This document shows, in pieces, positions 16,583 to 25,829 of a stretch of DNA of 64,000 nucleotides. This DNA comes from Bacteroidales bacterium (lineage in GTDB: Bacteria > Bacteroidota > Bacteroidia > Bacteroidales > Paludibacteraceae), in contig JALFYY010000016.1 of assembly GCA_022783865.1 (NCBI GenBank), forward strand, positions 1 to 64,000, in the 5' to 3' direction. The position numbers were made by a program, and so were the translations under genes. The stretch's first letter is position 1. Each line of letters opens with the position of its first letter. The notes beneath the pieces are model-generated. The model made no database searches. It worked only from the letters and a program-made list of their open reading frames with translations, and had not been told where the DNA came from.

Positions 16583-17767
16583 CTATTCTTTTACCGGCCG
16601 CACAGTGCCAAGCACCCCGTCGGACGCCCGGATTTCAGCATGTTCTGTATCCAAATAGAATATTTTCCCTGTATCGTTGAGCCAATAGGCAGCAGGCAAA
16701 GGTTTGCCATCCGCCATTCCGCCAACAGGCAAAAAGATGTTCTGTCCGTCAGCCGGAGTGAGCAGGGCCGTAGGACCAAACCAATAGCCGAAAGAGCCGC
16801 CTACGGTATAATGGTCAGAGCGATTGCAACCGGCTACCATCTGCATTTCCGCCTCCGTAGGCAAACGCCAGCCTTTGGGCAAGGAGATTTTCGCTTTCTC
16901 ATAGGTAGCTCCGAACGGTGCTTTTACATCGTCGAAGCCCAGATTGACGGGTGCGAATACTACTCCACCCAACTCAGCGGGCACGCCTCCGCTCATGCGA
17001 TAGTCAGTATCCAACGGATAGGAAGCACAGACAGGGTGCTCTGTTGCGAAATCCAGGGTTATATTATAGGTATTGTTTCGTTGCAAACGTTTGCCTGGAA
17101 TAGTGAAAACATGGGTTGTACCGGTAAGCGTAGCATCATCAAGCATGACTTCCATTTGGAAAGCCGCCTGAGAGAAATCTGCCGGAAAAACAGCCAATCT
17201 GATATTATCGGAGCCATACACCGAAAGGGCGGAACGCAATTCGTTATCGGAATAGGTTACGCGTGCCGCAGCACTGGAATAGTTGCACGAAGTGTGAAAC
17301 ATCTGTGTATCATCGGTGAGCAAACGCAAAGTGACGGAACGGACAACGGTTTGAGCAGGGCGGTTCTTCAGTTCGAACACCACTTCTGCAAAGGCAGGCT
17401 TGCAAGCAATGCGCCACTCGCCGTCTTTATTCAAAGCAGCGGTAGAGGCATAGACACCTTCGTTGCCATTTTGCACTGCATTGATGGTGAGATGAAACTC
17501 GGTGCCGTCGTAGGTATTATCGTCAGAAGCCGGATATACCACAGCCAGTTTGCCTTCGGGCAAAGTGCGTTCCATACGGCAGTTGTAGCGGTACCATCCA
17601 TCACCCATATCGGCATCGTAACGGAAGATATAGTTTTGCAAATCTTCGGTATAGACTTTGGCGTCAGCTTTGTCAGGGAGTTGCAAATAGATATAGTTAT
17701 CAACCGCCTTGTAGCATGAGGACATGAACAGAACAAGCCCCACAACGAGTGTAAGTTTAGTTTTCAT
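16583..17767 (-). CDS. Fimbrillin-like lipoprotein
   Basis: The 394-residue protein carries a lipoprotein signal (MKTKLTLVVGLVLFMSSC) and two fimbrillin-type beta-sandwich regions (FAEVVFELKN, VRSVTLRLL, RNNTYNITLDF). The C-terminal extension has KGWRLPTEAEMQMVAG, a motif of FISUMP-like tails. Such proteins form or cap Bacteroidota type V fimbriae after outer-membrane display. It overlaps the DUF2520 gene upstream by 11 nt, an unusual neighbour, and no other fimbrial genes are adjacent. So it may be a solitary surface lipoprotein and not a pilus subunit. Confidence 0.75.
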   Translation of the reverse strand: MKTKLTLVVGLVLFMSSCYKAVDNYIYLQLPDKADAKVYTEDLQNYIFRYDADMGDGWYRYNCRMERTLPEGKLAVVYPASDDNTYDGTEFHLTINAVQNGNEGVYASTAALNKDGEWRIACKPAFAEVVFELKNRPAQTVVRSVTLRLLTDDTQMFHTSCNYSSAAARVTYSDNELRSALSVYGSDNIRLAVFPADFSQAAFQMEVMLDDATLTGTTHVFTIPGKRLQRNNTYNITLDFATEHPVCASYPLDTDYRMSGGVPAELGGVVFAPVNLGFDDVKAPFGATYEKAKISLPKGWRLPTEAEMQMVAGCNRSDHYTVGGSFGYWFGPTALLTPADGQNIFLPVGGMADGKPLPAAYWLNDTGKIFYLDTEHAEIRASDGVLGTVRPVKE

Positions 17768-18530
17768 GGTTTTGTATATTATTAGATATCAGTCTGTATA
17801 TTTCTTTTTCGTCAGGGTTCCGCAAAAGGCTCAAATGCCTTTGCATCACGTCGTTATCATAACGGACAGCAGGTCCTGTCTGTGCCTTGCGAGGTGACAT
17901 GGTCGCCACCTTATCCGCCGTTTGCTTAATCAGCGGCAAGAGCAAATCGAAAGGCAGATTGGTGCCGTGCAGTTGCTCTTCTGCTATAGCATACATACAG
18001 TTGGCAAAATTGTTGGCAAATACGCCTGCCAAATGCAGCCGCCCGCGACTTTCCATATCCGCCTCATACACCTTTTCCGACAAGCTATGAGCCAGCTTTG
18101 TGACGACTGTGCGGGCTTTTTCATCGCCCGCCTCAATGAGGACAGGTACTTGGCTGAAATCGACCAACTGCTCCAAGGAAAACGATTGGAAGGGATAGAG
18201 CACACCTTTATGAGGTTTGTCTTCTCCCAAAACCGACATTTCCATCGAGCCGGCAGTATGCAAATGCACCGCATCCGGCGCCATAATCTGATGCGCTATT
18301 TGCTCTAAGACATGGTCGCAAAGCGCATAAATATACACATCAGCATCGGGCAGAACCTCTTCGGTTGAAGTTGTATAAGCGCAACTGAGCAACGATGCCA
18401 GCCTCTGAGCCGATCCGATAGTGCGGCTGTATATTTGCACGATATCAAACCCCTGTTGCTTCAAGGCTTGCGACAGATTGGTAGCCAACCGCCCTGCTCC
18501 GACAAATACTATTTTTGTTTGTCCGTTCAT
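17757..18530 (-). CDS. DUF2520 / NADP-oxidoreductase-like Rossmann protein
   Basis: The 257 residues begin with a dinucleotide-binding fold (KIVFVGAGRLATNLSQAL) followed by the helical DUF2520 domain (HLAGVFANNFANCMYA) typical of Bacteroidota proteins annotated as F420/NADP-dependent reductases. The substrate is unknown. The ATG at 18530 is preferred over the in-frame TTG at 18536. It begins 8 nt after the yidC stop, so it is probably in the yidC transcript. Confidence 0.88.
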   Translation of the reverse strand: MNGQTKIVFVGAGRLATNLSQALKQQGFDIVQIYSRTIGSAQRLASLLSCAYTTSTEEVLPDADVYIYALCDHVLEQIAHQIMAPDAVHLHTAGSMEMSVLGEDKPHKGVLYPFQSFSLEQLVDFSQVPVLIEAGDEKARTVVTKLAHSLSEKVYEADMESRGRLHLAGVFANNFANCMYAIAEEQLHGTNLPFDLLLPLIKQTADKVATMSPRKAQTGPAVRYDNDVMQRHLSLLRNPDEKEIYRLISNNIQNHEN

Positions 18531-18538
18531 GAACAATA

Positions 18539-20464
18539 TCAGCGTCTTTGCTGCTTTTTGGCTTGCTCGCGCATCATGGCTTGTTGCTCACGCTGCATCT
18601 TCTCCAAACGAGCCATCAAGCCCGATTTCTTCGGGTTCTTGGCATTTTTGGCTTGCTTCTGCTCAATCTGACGGAGGATTTTCTTATCATCGATTGCCCA
18701 ACGGAAGATATAGGTCTGCAGAATAGTGAAAAGCAACGATACCAGATAGTAGTAGCTCAAACCGGCTGCGTAGTCATTGAAAATGAACATGAAGAACAAG
18801 GGCATGAGATACATCATCCATTTCATGAACTTCATTTCCTGTCCGCCCGCCTGGGTTTGCATATTCAAATAGGTGTAAAGGATATTGGTAACGGTCATCA
18901 ACAGACAGAAGAGCGACAAGTGATTACCAAACAAAGCGGAAATAAGAGGTATATGTGCGTCCCAACTCAAGATAGCGTCGTAGGTAGAAAGGTCATCAGC
19001 CCAGAGGAACGATTGTCCGCGCAATTCGATGGCAGTCGGGAAGAACCAGAACATCGCCATCAGTACCGGGAACTGGAACAGCATAGGCAAACACCCCGAC
19101 ATGGGGCTGACACCCGCTTTCTGATACAAAGCCATTGTAGCCGCCTGGCGTTCCTGCATTTTCTCGGGAGGATATTTGGCATTGATTTCGTCCAACTGCG
19201 GTTTGAGTACACGCATCTTTGCCGACGAGCGATAGGATGTAAAGGTGAAGGGGAAGATAATCAGTTTGATAACAAAGGTCATAATCAGGATGACTATACC
19301 GATATTCAAGCCCCAAGAAGTGAGCAAATCGAACATCGGAATGACCAGAATCATATTGATCCACGAGACAATCTTCCAACCCAGCGGAACCAGTTGCTTG
19401 AGGTGCAGACGTTCGTCACGCTCCACCCCTTTGTCGTAGGCCTTGAGTGTATTATAGTGGTTCGGACCCAAATAGATGCGGAAATCGGTAGAGTGTACGC
19501 CAGCAGGATCGAAACCAACTGCCGCAGACGTTTTGTATTGCTTGATATAATGCGATGCTTTCGACATTACCACGCTCTCCATTTGTGCCGATGTAAAGGC
19601 ATCGTCGGCAATAAGAACCGTAGAGAAGAATTGGTCTTTGTAGGCAATCCATTGCAAACGGTTGTTTACCCGCTTGCTGTCGTTCTTGCTTTCCGACAGG
19701 TTTTCGATGTCATCGCCCTTGAACATATACTGCAAAGTAGCATAGCGTTCCTCGAATTTCCGACCGCGTTCCTGCTGGCGGATCATCTGATTCCACTGCA
19801 TTTCGAGTGCCGTAACATTTTGTGCAAGAATCGTTTCCATGGCAACAGAACGAATGCTGAAGCCAATCATATAATCTGCAGGAAGAATGGTATATACGAA
19901 ATCCATATAGGCTTCGGAATCGGTCAGAAGACGCATTGTGAAAGTCTGTGTACCATCGTCGGCAATTTGAACAGGTTGAGGCGTAAAGTACAGATTCTGT
20001 GTACTCAGAATACGGTTGTTGTTGGTAACAAGCGTGAAAGCAAACTGTGCCTCATCGCCCTCGAAGAGCACCAACGGATTGAGCGTATCGCCATAGGTTT
20101 TGTAGTTTTTCAGTTCGGCTTTCAGAATCCGACCACCTTTGTTGGCAAACGTGAGACGCAACAATTCGTTTTCAACAATAGTCAACGTATCTTCACCAAC
20201 TGCCGCACCTGCAAAAGCGCCATATACATCTTTCACACGGGAAGCCAATTGTTCTGCCGATTGTTCGCCGGTTTGCTCTTGTGCCAAACGCTCTGCCGCA
20301 CGAGCCGCTTCTTCGGCTTCTATCTCCATTTGGCGGACATAGGCAACAGAATCGCGGTAATGCTGTTGGGCAGCCAACTGCTCTTTCGACGGGCGATTGA
20401 ACAAAGAAAATGCTATAATGATAGCAGCAATAAGGAAAAATCCCCAAAAAGTGTTCTTATCCAT
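18539..20464 (-). CDS. yidC: Membrane protein insertase YidC
   Basis: YidC inserts and folds inner-membrane proteins with or without Sec. The 641-residue protein shows the N-terminal anchor, a large periplasmic beta-domain (about 60-350), and the conserved C-terminal five-helix core (WGLNIGIVILIMTFVIKLIIFPFTF, then MSGCLPMLFQFPVLMAMFWF). The basic C-terminal tail (REQAKKQQRR) binds ribosomes. Length and layout fit the Bacteroidota form. It is the first gene of its transcript, with a clear promoter at 20634-20664. Confidence 0.97.
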   Translation of the reverse strand: MDKNTFWGFFLIAAIIIAFSLFNRPSKEQLAAQQHYRDSVAYVRQMEIEAEEAARAAERLAQEQTGEQSAEQLASRVKDVYGAFAGAAVGEDTLTIVENELLRLTFANKGGRILKAELKNYKTYGDTLNPLVLFEGDEAQFAFTLVTNNNRILSTQNLYFTPQPVQIADDGTQTFTMRLLTDSEAYMDFVYTILPADYMIGFSIRSVAMETILAQNVTALEMQWNQMIRQQERGRKFEERYATLQYMFKGDDIENLSESKNDSKRVNNRLQWIAYKDQFFSTVLIADDAFTSAQMESVVMSKASHYIKQYKTSAAVGFDPAGVHSTDFRIYLGPNHYNTLKAYDKGVERDERLHLKQLVPLGWKIVSWINMILVIPMFDLLTSWGLNIGIVILIMTFVIKLIIFPFTFTSYRSSAKMRVLKPQLDEINAKYPPEKMQERQAATMALYQKAGVSPMSGCLPMLFQFPVLMAMFWFFPTAIELRGQSFLWADDLSTYDAILSWDAHIPLISALFGNHLSLFCLLMTVTNILYTYLNMQTQAGGQEMKFMKWMMYLMPLFFMFIFNDYAAGLSYYYLVSLLFTILQTYIFRWAIDDKKILRQIEQKQAKNAKNPKKSGLMARLEKMQREQQAMMREQAKKQQRR

Positions 20465-20633
20465 AAGTTCAGTAGTTTCTTCTATAATAATTCGTTAAAC
20501 AAGGTCTAATCAGTTGGTTCTGAATACTTGTTATATGGTTTTCCATTCCGTTTGCAATACCGGATTGTTACCGGTTTTTGCCCGCTTCACACAGCTGATT
20601 CACCAACGGATGAAATCCACAAAAGCAAGTGTG

Positions 20634-20664
20634 CAAAATTAGCAAAAATAATCGGAATATGCAA
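20634..20664 (-). promoter_or_regulatory. yidC promoter (TTG, 20 nt, TAATTTTG)
   Basis: On the minus strand TAATTTTG (20641-20634) lies 20 nt after TTG (20664-20662), directly downstream of the preceding operon's terminator. The yidC leader would be about 165 nt. Confidence 0.65.
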
Positions 20665-20682
20665 CCCCTGTATCCGTTTTCA

Positions 20683-20727
20683 GAAAAAAGAGAATGACAC
20701 AAACAGTAATCCGTTTTGTGTCATTCC
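20683..20727 (-). terminator. Intrinsic terminator of the envelope operon
   Basis: A 12-bp stem, GAATGACACAAA (20692-20703) with TTTGTGTCATTC (20715-20726), is followed on the minus strand by a run of six T. It lies about 70 nt after the cdsA stop. Confidence 0.8.
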
Positions 20728-20795
20728 AATAGAAGGCAGGCTCTATCAACCGGACACCTGCCACAAGACAAAGCAATATGCTACAGCATTGAACT

Positions 20796-21617
20796 TTACA
20801 TTACCGCCAAGAGGAACGCCACTGCGTAGGTAGCGAACAAGACAGAATCGAAGCGGTCCAAGAAACCGCCATGACCGGGAAGGACATTGCCTGAATCTTT
20901 GATACCCAAGGTCCGTTTGAGCAAACTCTCCATCAAATCGCCCAATGTTCCGAATACAACAATGAAGAAAGAGACAAGCAAAGCCTGCCAAGCGGTGTAG
21001 GAGAGTCCGGTAAAGCCAAAAGGATCGGCAAGAAAGACATATCCTACAGCCAGTGCAACAAGCATACCGCCTATCAATCCTTCCCACGTTTTTCCGGGAG
21101 ATACACGCGGTATCATCTTGTGCCTGCCCAAGAGCGACCCCACACAATAGGCACCCGAATCGTTGAGCCAAATAATGACAAAGAGAGCGAGGAGCAACAT
21201 GGGTGCTTCGTCGAAGATGAGCACCATCAAAGCAAAAGGCAAAGCCACCATCACTTGCCCGGTGAAGAGCAATCCCCAATTACGAATCGGGTTTTCGGCT
21301 TTACGAAAGAGTTCCGCTACGATGGCAACCAGCAACAGAGCAAAATAGATAAGCAATATCCAATAGGTTGAAGCAAAGACAATTGCCGTGCTGGTCATCC
21401 ATGTCCACAAACCGCAAAAGAGCAATCCGGAGAGCACTACTCCACTTACAGTGAGGAACATATCGGAATGTGTGATACGATGGAACTCACGCACAGAACC
21501 CATACTCAACAGCAAGAAGACAAAACCGAAATAATAAGGTTGCAACAACAACAGACTCGTAACAACGAGTGCGACATAGAGCGTGCCGAAGATTGTGCGC
21601 TTTACAAAATTAGTCAT
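20796..21617 (-). CDS. cdsA: Phosphatidate cytidylyltransferase
   Basis: CdsA makes CDP-diacylglycerol, the branch point of phospholipid synthesis, at the inner membrane. The 273-residue protein is almost wholly hydrophobic, with about eight membrane segments. Near its end is the family signature (GDLMESLLKRTLGIKDSGN, then LPGHGGFLDRFDS). The start MTNFVKRTIFG at 21617 is chosen because the longer frame overlaps fabG and adds a non-membrane stretch. It follows fabG by 22 nt in the same operon. Confidence 0.95.
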   Translation of the reverse strand: MTNFVKRTIFGTLYVALVVTSLLLLQPYYFGFVFLLLSMGSVREFHRITHSDMFLTVSGVVLSGLLFCGLWTWMTSTAIVFASTYWILLIYFALLLVAIVAELFRKAENPIRNWGLLFTGQVMVALPFALMVLIFDEAPMLLLALFVIIWLNDSGAYCVGSLLGRHKMIPRVSPGKTWEGLIGGMLVALAVGYVFLADPFGFTGLSYTAWQALLVSFFIVVFGTLGDLMESLLKRTLGIKDSGNVLPGHGGFLDRFDSVLFATYAVAFLLAVM

Positions 21618-21639
21618 ATATCCGCTTTCGTTTAATTGA

Positions 21640-22389
21640 TTAACAATCCATACCGCCACAGCAATGAATGACTTGTCCGGACACATAAGACGACAGGTCA
21701 GATGCCAGGAACAAAGCCACTTTTGCCACTTCTTCGGGTTGTCCTCCACGGCGCAAAGGAATCATCTTTTCCCACTGCTGACGTGCTTCTTCGGAGAGTG
21801 CGGCTGTCATATCGGTCAAGATGAAACCGGGTGCAATGGCATTGACACGAATACCACGGGGACCCAATTCTTTGGCGGTTGATTTGGTCAAACCGATAAT
21901 ACCCGCTTTCGAGGCGGAATAGTTGACCTGTCCGGCATTGCCCGAAACCCCCACTACCGACGACATAGAGATAATGCTACCACTGCGTTGCGCCATCATA
22001 ACGGGAGTACAAGCCTGCGTAAAATTGAATACAGATTTGAGGTTGATGCGCAACACATCGTCCCACTGCTGTTCGGACATACGCAACAAGAGTCCGTCGC
22101 GCGTAATACCGGCATTGTTCACCAAAATATCTATAGTGCCGAACTCCTGTTTCACTTCTTTCACTACCCTATGCGCATCCTGAAAATCGGCGGCATCAGA
22201 CTCATAGGCTTTCGCCCGTACGCCCAATGACTCGATTTCGTGCAAGGTTTGCATTGCCGCATCGTTGATAACAATATCCGTAAAAGCAATGTTGCACCCT
22301 TCCCGGGCAAAGCGCAAAGCAATACATTTGCCGATTCCACGGGCAGCTCCCGTAATCAATGCTGTTTTGTTTTCTAACAATTTTCCCAT
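21640..22389 (-). CDS. fabG: 3-oxoacyl-[ACP] reductase
   Basis: FabG reduces 3-oxoacyl-ACP with NADPH in fatty acid elongation. The 249-residue short-chain dehydrogenase has the cofactor motif TGAARGIG, NNAG near residue 90, the catalytic Ser (SMSSVVG) and YSASK near 155-160. The C-terminal pattern (IAPGFILTDMT) fits FabG better than other members of the superfamily. It lies 43 nt after lptC and 22 nt before cdsA, which links fatty acid, phospholipid and envelope genes in one transcript. Confidence 0.93.
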   Translation of the reverse strand: MGKLLENKTALITGAARGIGKCIALRFAREGCNIAFTDIVINDAAMQTLHEIESLGVRAKAYESDAADFQDAHRVVKEVKQEFGTIDILVNNAGITRDGLLLRMSEQQWDDVLRINLKSVFNFTQACTPVMMAQRSGSIISMSSVVGVSGNAGQVNYSASKAGIIGLTKSTAKELGPRGIRVNAIAPGFILTDMTAALSEEARQQWEKMIPLRRGGQPEEVAKVALFLASDLSSYVSGQVIHCCGGMDC

Positions 22390-22432
22390 ATTTCTTTCTT
22401 ATGTTTGCTGTTGGTTCGATTCTTCTGTTAAC

Positions 22433-23002
22433 CTATTCATCTTTGACAGGAAATACGCCTTGCGGCTTGCGAATGGTGTATTTTGACATCGATTGGTTGG
22501 ATTCGAAGCCGATACCTGTAATAACAGAGGTTTCGCGCGTAATCCTGATGGTGGAATCGGAATAGACACGCTCGGTTTTCTGATTCCAAAAAAGCTGCGG
22601 AGTATCAAACTCTTCGCCTTCCAAATTGACAGCATGCACATTGCCGTCGAGTTCCCAGATTTGTGCCTGATCGTCGTAGTAAGCATAATCCGATTGCAAA
22701 GAGGCTTCGACATTCAAATCCATATCGAACTTCTCGAGATAGATACCTTGCGGGAACTCCCAATAAGGCGGATTGGCTTTGTCGTAAACCTCCCAGCGAA
22801 CCGTTTTGATACGATAGCGCGTAATGCCGGAATCGGAAATCAAAGTAGTAACGGTATCCGCCATGAGCATAGGCATAGCAGCCCGGTCGGTGATGGCATC
22901 GACACGGGGCTTCTCGGAATGCGTACACGAAATGAGACAACAAAACATCACCGCCACGAAAGCGATGATGCTTTGTTTGATATGGTTTTGCAGTAATTGC
23001 AT
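22433..23002 (-). CDS. lptC: LPS export protein LptC
   Basis: LptC is the bitopic periplasmic link that passes lipopolysaccharide from the LptBFG transporter to LptA. The 189 residues show an N-terminal hydrophobic anchor with a lipobox-like LISC at Cys26 and a beta-jellyroll domain (YAYYDDQAQIWELDGNVHAVN, LFWNQKTERVYSD). Bacteroidota LptC proteins are often lipoproteins of this form. It sits between the TPR gene (63-nt gap) and fabG. Confidence 0.88.
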   Translation of the reverse strand: MQLLQNHIKQSIIAFVAVMFCCLISCTHSEKPRVDAITDRAAMPMLMADTVTTLISDSGITRYRIKTVRWEVYDKANPPYWEFPQGIYLEKFDMDLNVEASLQSDYAYYDDQAQIWELDGNVHAVNLEGEEFDTPQLFWNQKTERVYSDSTIRITRETSVITGIGFESNQSMSKYTIRKPQGVFPVKDE

Positions 23003-23065
23003 ATATCTTTACGTTTGAGCAACCAGGATATATATACAATACCCCGGTCGGCAAGGGAGTACCGA

Positions 23066-24424
23066 TTAACGGCAAATGGTGGTTTCACCAATCCAACCGC
23101 CAACGGTAAAGGGTTGTCCTTTTACCAAACCGGCACCGGCGTTGAAGAACATTTCTTCGGTAGTGGGGAAGTATTTGGAGTATTGGCTTATCATCCGGTT
23201 TGCTTCATCCGCTACGGCGGGGTCAACTTGTTTTGCTTTGTTGAACTTGTCGCAAGCCACCCAGAAAACTGTTTTGTTCAGCACCTCATCGTCGTAAGGT
23301 TTGGAAGCGGCATACATCAAGCCAATCAACATGTAGCAACGCCCTTGGTTAGGATTGATTTCCAACGAACGACGTGCATACTGGCGAGCGGTAGCATACT
23401 GCTTTTGCTGATAGCAATAAGCGGCATTGTTGTAGAGATAATTGGCTTTGTCTTCGTCGTTATCGCTCAACTCGAATGCCTGGTCATAGTATGCAACAGC
23501 GTCAGCGATATTGTTCTTTTTAGCACTCATAGCAGCACAACCCGCAGCAGATTCGGCAGTAGGCTGCAATTTGTGAGCAGCCTCAGCAGCAGCAAAATAC
23601 ACATCAGACTCGATGCATTTCACTTTCTTATAGAGCGTCATTACCTTGTTCAAGGTCTCCAAATCGCCCAAGTTTGTCTGAACGGTCTGAGCATAGAGTT
23701 CGTCCAATTTGCCGCAATCAGCCGCACCGGAAAGAGCAAAGGCATTGTCGATATTCTCTTTGTAGGTTTTGGCAGCCGCAGCATTCTTTACATTAGGTGC
23801 AGAAAGTGCATTCAAGAGGTCGGCTATCTGCTGATAGTCGGCAATATACTGCTCTGCATATTTTTCAGGATCGGCCTTGTAGAGACGGTTGGTCAATTGC
23901 GCAAATTGCCAGATAACCGACAATTTGGAACGTGTGCCCATACCGGTAACCGACTCTTTGAGCCATCCGTAAGCAGGAAGTTGCAAAGCATCTTCGGTGA
24001 AGAACTTGCAATAGTCCAACCCCTTTTCACCCAAGATATAAGCAACAGGATATTTGGGGTCGTTACCAAAGTATTCGATCCGTTTGTCGTACACTTCCAT
24101 CAAACGATTTTTCAAGACCTGTTTTTCTTCTTCGGTTTTTGCCTGCGAGATTTGCCATTCAATGATGTTAGGTCCCTGGCTATAGATGGCTTTGTTCGCA
24201 TTCGGGCATTGCTCATACACTCTCAACCAAGGTTCAACGGCATCTGCATACAATTTGTTTTTTGCTGCCTCATAAAAAAGGCTTACGTCTTTGGTGCACT
24301 CTTCGGTGATAACAGGCGCATCGGCATGTGCCCGGAACGGCATACCAATACAAAGCGCCACGAGTGCAACCTTTGCTACTTTTCCGGCAATCATTGCGGC
24401 AATAACATGTCTTTTGTTCATCAT
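23066..24424 (-). CDS. Exported tetratricopeptide-repeat protein
   Basis: The 452-residue protein has a signal peptide ending near HADA. Helical repeats follow, clearest at residues 330-410 (YLYNNAAYCYQQKQYATARQYARRSLEINPNQG), typical TPR spacing of 34. TPR proteins scaffold other proteins. In Bacteroidales a TPR gene often lies between an outer-membrane protein and lptC, as here, suggesting a role in envelope biogenesis, but the precise role is not known to me. Confidence 0.88.
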   Translation of the reverse strand: MMNKRHVIAAMIAGKVAKVALVALCIGMPFRAHADAPVITEECTKDVSLFYEAAKNKLYADAVEPWLRVYEQCPNANKAIYSQGPNIIEWQISQAKTEEEKQVLKNRLMEVYDKRIEYFGNDPKYPVAYILGEKGLDYCKFFTEDALQLPAYGWLKESVTGMGTRSKLSVIWQFAQLTNRLYKADPEKYAEQYIADYQQIADLLNALSAPNVKNAAAAKTYKENIDNAFALSGAADCGKLDELYAQTVQTNLGDLETLNKVMTLYKKVKCIESDVYFAAAEAAHKLQPTAESAAGCAAMSAKKNNIADAVAYYDQAFELSDNDEDKANYLYNNAAYCYQQKQYATARQYARRSLEINPNQGRCYMLIGLMYAASKPYDDEVLNKTVFWVACDKFNKAKQVDPAVADEANRMISQYSKYFPTTEEMFFNAGAGLVKGQPFTVGGWIGETTICR

Positions 24425-24460
24425 ATCTTTATGTTTTTAGTTTATATACAGATTATAAGG

Positions 24461-25675
24461 TTACAGTTTGCGTTTGAAGAACCAATACTCCGTAATAGAG
24501 GCATTGATGGTGAGTTTGAGATAGTTTTCGGACAACATCTGCATGCTTCCCCGATGCCCGTATTCCAATGTCGTATTGATAACGGTAGCCACATTACGCA
24601 AAGGGAAACCGACGCCCAATGAAACAGAGAAATCTTTCGCATTGACGTTCTTCAGGTAGGAATCGGATACACTGCACCCCAAACGGAACGGCATACGCTC
24701 CACATATTTTTTGCCCATAGGATTGTGGCGGTACTCGGCACCTACGGAAATCTTCATACGGTCGCGCAAAGCATTCGGTTGACCGAAATAACGAGCCCGA
24801 GACCATTCAGTATTGGTATAGTCGGCAGCAACAAGCAAGCGGTTTGCCCAACTATAGGAAAATCCTGCAGAATAGGTCATCGGCAAATCGCATCCTCCCG
24901 AGAGGTTCTGCACCGTATCCAAGGTATTGGTTTCGATTTGCTTATACTTGCTGTTGAGTTTGGATTGTGCCTCGAAAGTACCTCCCAATACGACAGTATG
25001 GTCGCCAAAAGTATGGAAAAGTTGCATACCATAGCGGAAACGCACATCGCTCACACGGAAAGTGGAGTTTTGTATGACAGAACCCAGTTCGGATTCGCTG
25101 AAACTAACAGAACGGGTATTGCTTGTTTCACCGAACATATAATAAACATTGGCTCCGACAGCCACCCAATCCATGATATTGAACGACAAACCGCCATAAA
25201 TTTGCGTAATCCCCCCCTTGCCGGAATAAGACTTGGTATAGTGATAATCGTTATTGATAGAATCGGAAAGCGCAAAATCGTACCCCACCATTGAATACGG
25301 CAACACGCCCACCGAGAGACCGATATATTTCCATATCGGCAACTGGATAGTAAGGTATTCCAGATTACCATTTGCCAGATTGCGCGCGCCGGAAGCATCA
25401 CGATAGTTCGACCACATGGCACTTACACCCAAATCGAACATAAATGAAGTGCTGTCAACCACACTATAAGAGGCAGGTTGCGACGGGTTGATAACAGTGG
25501 CACGACGCATGCCTGTCCCTACTCCGCCCATGGCACGATAAGCACCCGGCACATTGTCGTTGAGTTCGCCATAGCCGAAACGGGAATAAGGCGACGAAGT
25601 ATTGTTCTGCGCCTCCGCTGTTGCTACAGCAACCAACAGCATCAGAAATAATATATAATAAAAGCTATTACGCAT
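24461..25675 (-). CDS. Outer-membrane beta-barrel protein
   Basis: The 404-residue protein has a signal peptide (MRNSFYYILFLMLLVAVATA). After SSPYSRFGYGELN come alternating amphipathic strands with many Tyr, Phe and Gly, as in outer-membrane barrels of the Bacteroidota. It ends in EYWFFKRKL. The start at 25675 is chosen because a promoter -7 box lies just upstream (25701-25694), inside the longer open frame. It heads the operon OM protein-TPR-lptC-fabG-cdsA. Its cargo is unknown. Confidence 0.85.
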   Translation of the reverse strand: MRNSFYYILFLMLLVAVATAEAQNNTSSPYSRFGYGELNDNVPGAYRAMGGVGTGMRRATVINPSQPASYSVVDSTSFMFDLGVSAMWSNYRDASGARNLANGNLEYLTIQLPIWKYIGLSVGVLPYSMVGYDFALSDSINNDYHYTKSYSGKGGITQIYGGLSFNIMDWVAVGANVYYMFGETSNTRSVSFSESELGSVIQNSTFRVSDVRFRYGMQLFHTFGDHTVVLGGTFEAQSKLNSKYKQIETNTLDTVQNLSGGCDLPMTYSAGFSYSWANRLLVAADYTNTEWSRARYFGQPNALRDRMKISVGAEYRHNPMGKKYVERMPFRLGCSVSDSYLKNVNAKDFSVSLGVGFPLRNVATVINTTLEYGHRGSMQMLSENYLKLTINASITEYWFFKRKL

Positions 25676-25693
25676 ACAGTCGGTTTTATCGTG

Positions 25694-25701
25694 CAAAGTT
25701 A
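25694..25701 (-). promoter_or_regulatory. -7 box TAACTTTG before the outer-membrane protein operon
   Basis: TAACTTTG on the minus strand, 19 nt before the chosen ATG. The -33 region lacks a clear TTG at the standard distance. It supports the shorter start. Confidence 0.5.
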
Positions 25702-25829
25702 CAAAATTCTTGCCAATATAGAAAATATCGCCACGCTTTTTTCCATATCCGCACAAGAAGCACATCAAGAAAAGTTGACAAATGTATGTAATACAGCAGA
25801 TTAGATCCGTTTGTGAAAATCAGCAACGT

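Larger units (their letters stand above)
20465..20795. other. Intergenic region with promoter and terminator
   Basis: 331 nt between yidC and cdsA, both minus strand. It contains the cdsA-operon terminator (20683-20727) and the yidC promoter (20634-20664). Nothing else is recognised. Confidence 0.75.

Noticed and set aside
18548..20509. 653-codon open frame opposite yidC
   Set aside because: Covers the whole of yidC in antisense; rich in His, Arg and Cys as expected of a shadow frame.
22997..24622. 541-codon open frame opposite the TPR gene
   Set aside because: Shadow of the TPR and outer-membrane genes, which have signal peptides and operon spacing.
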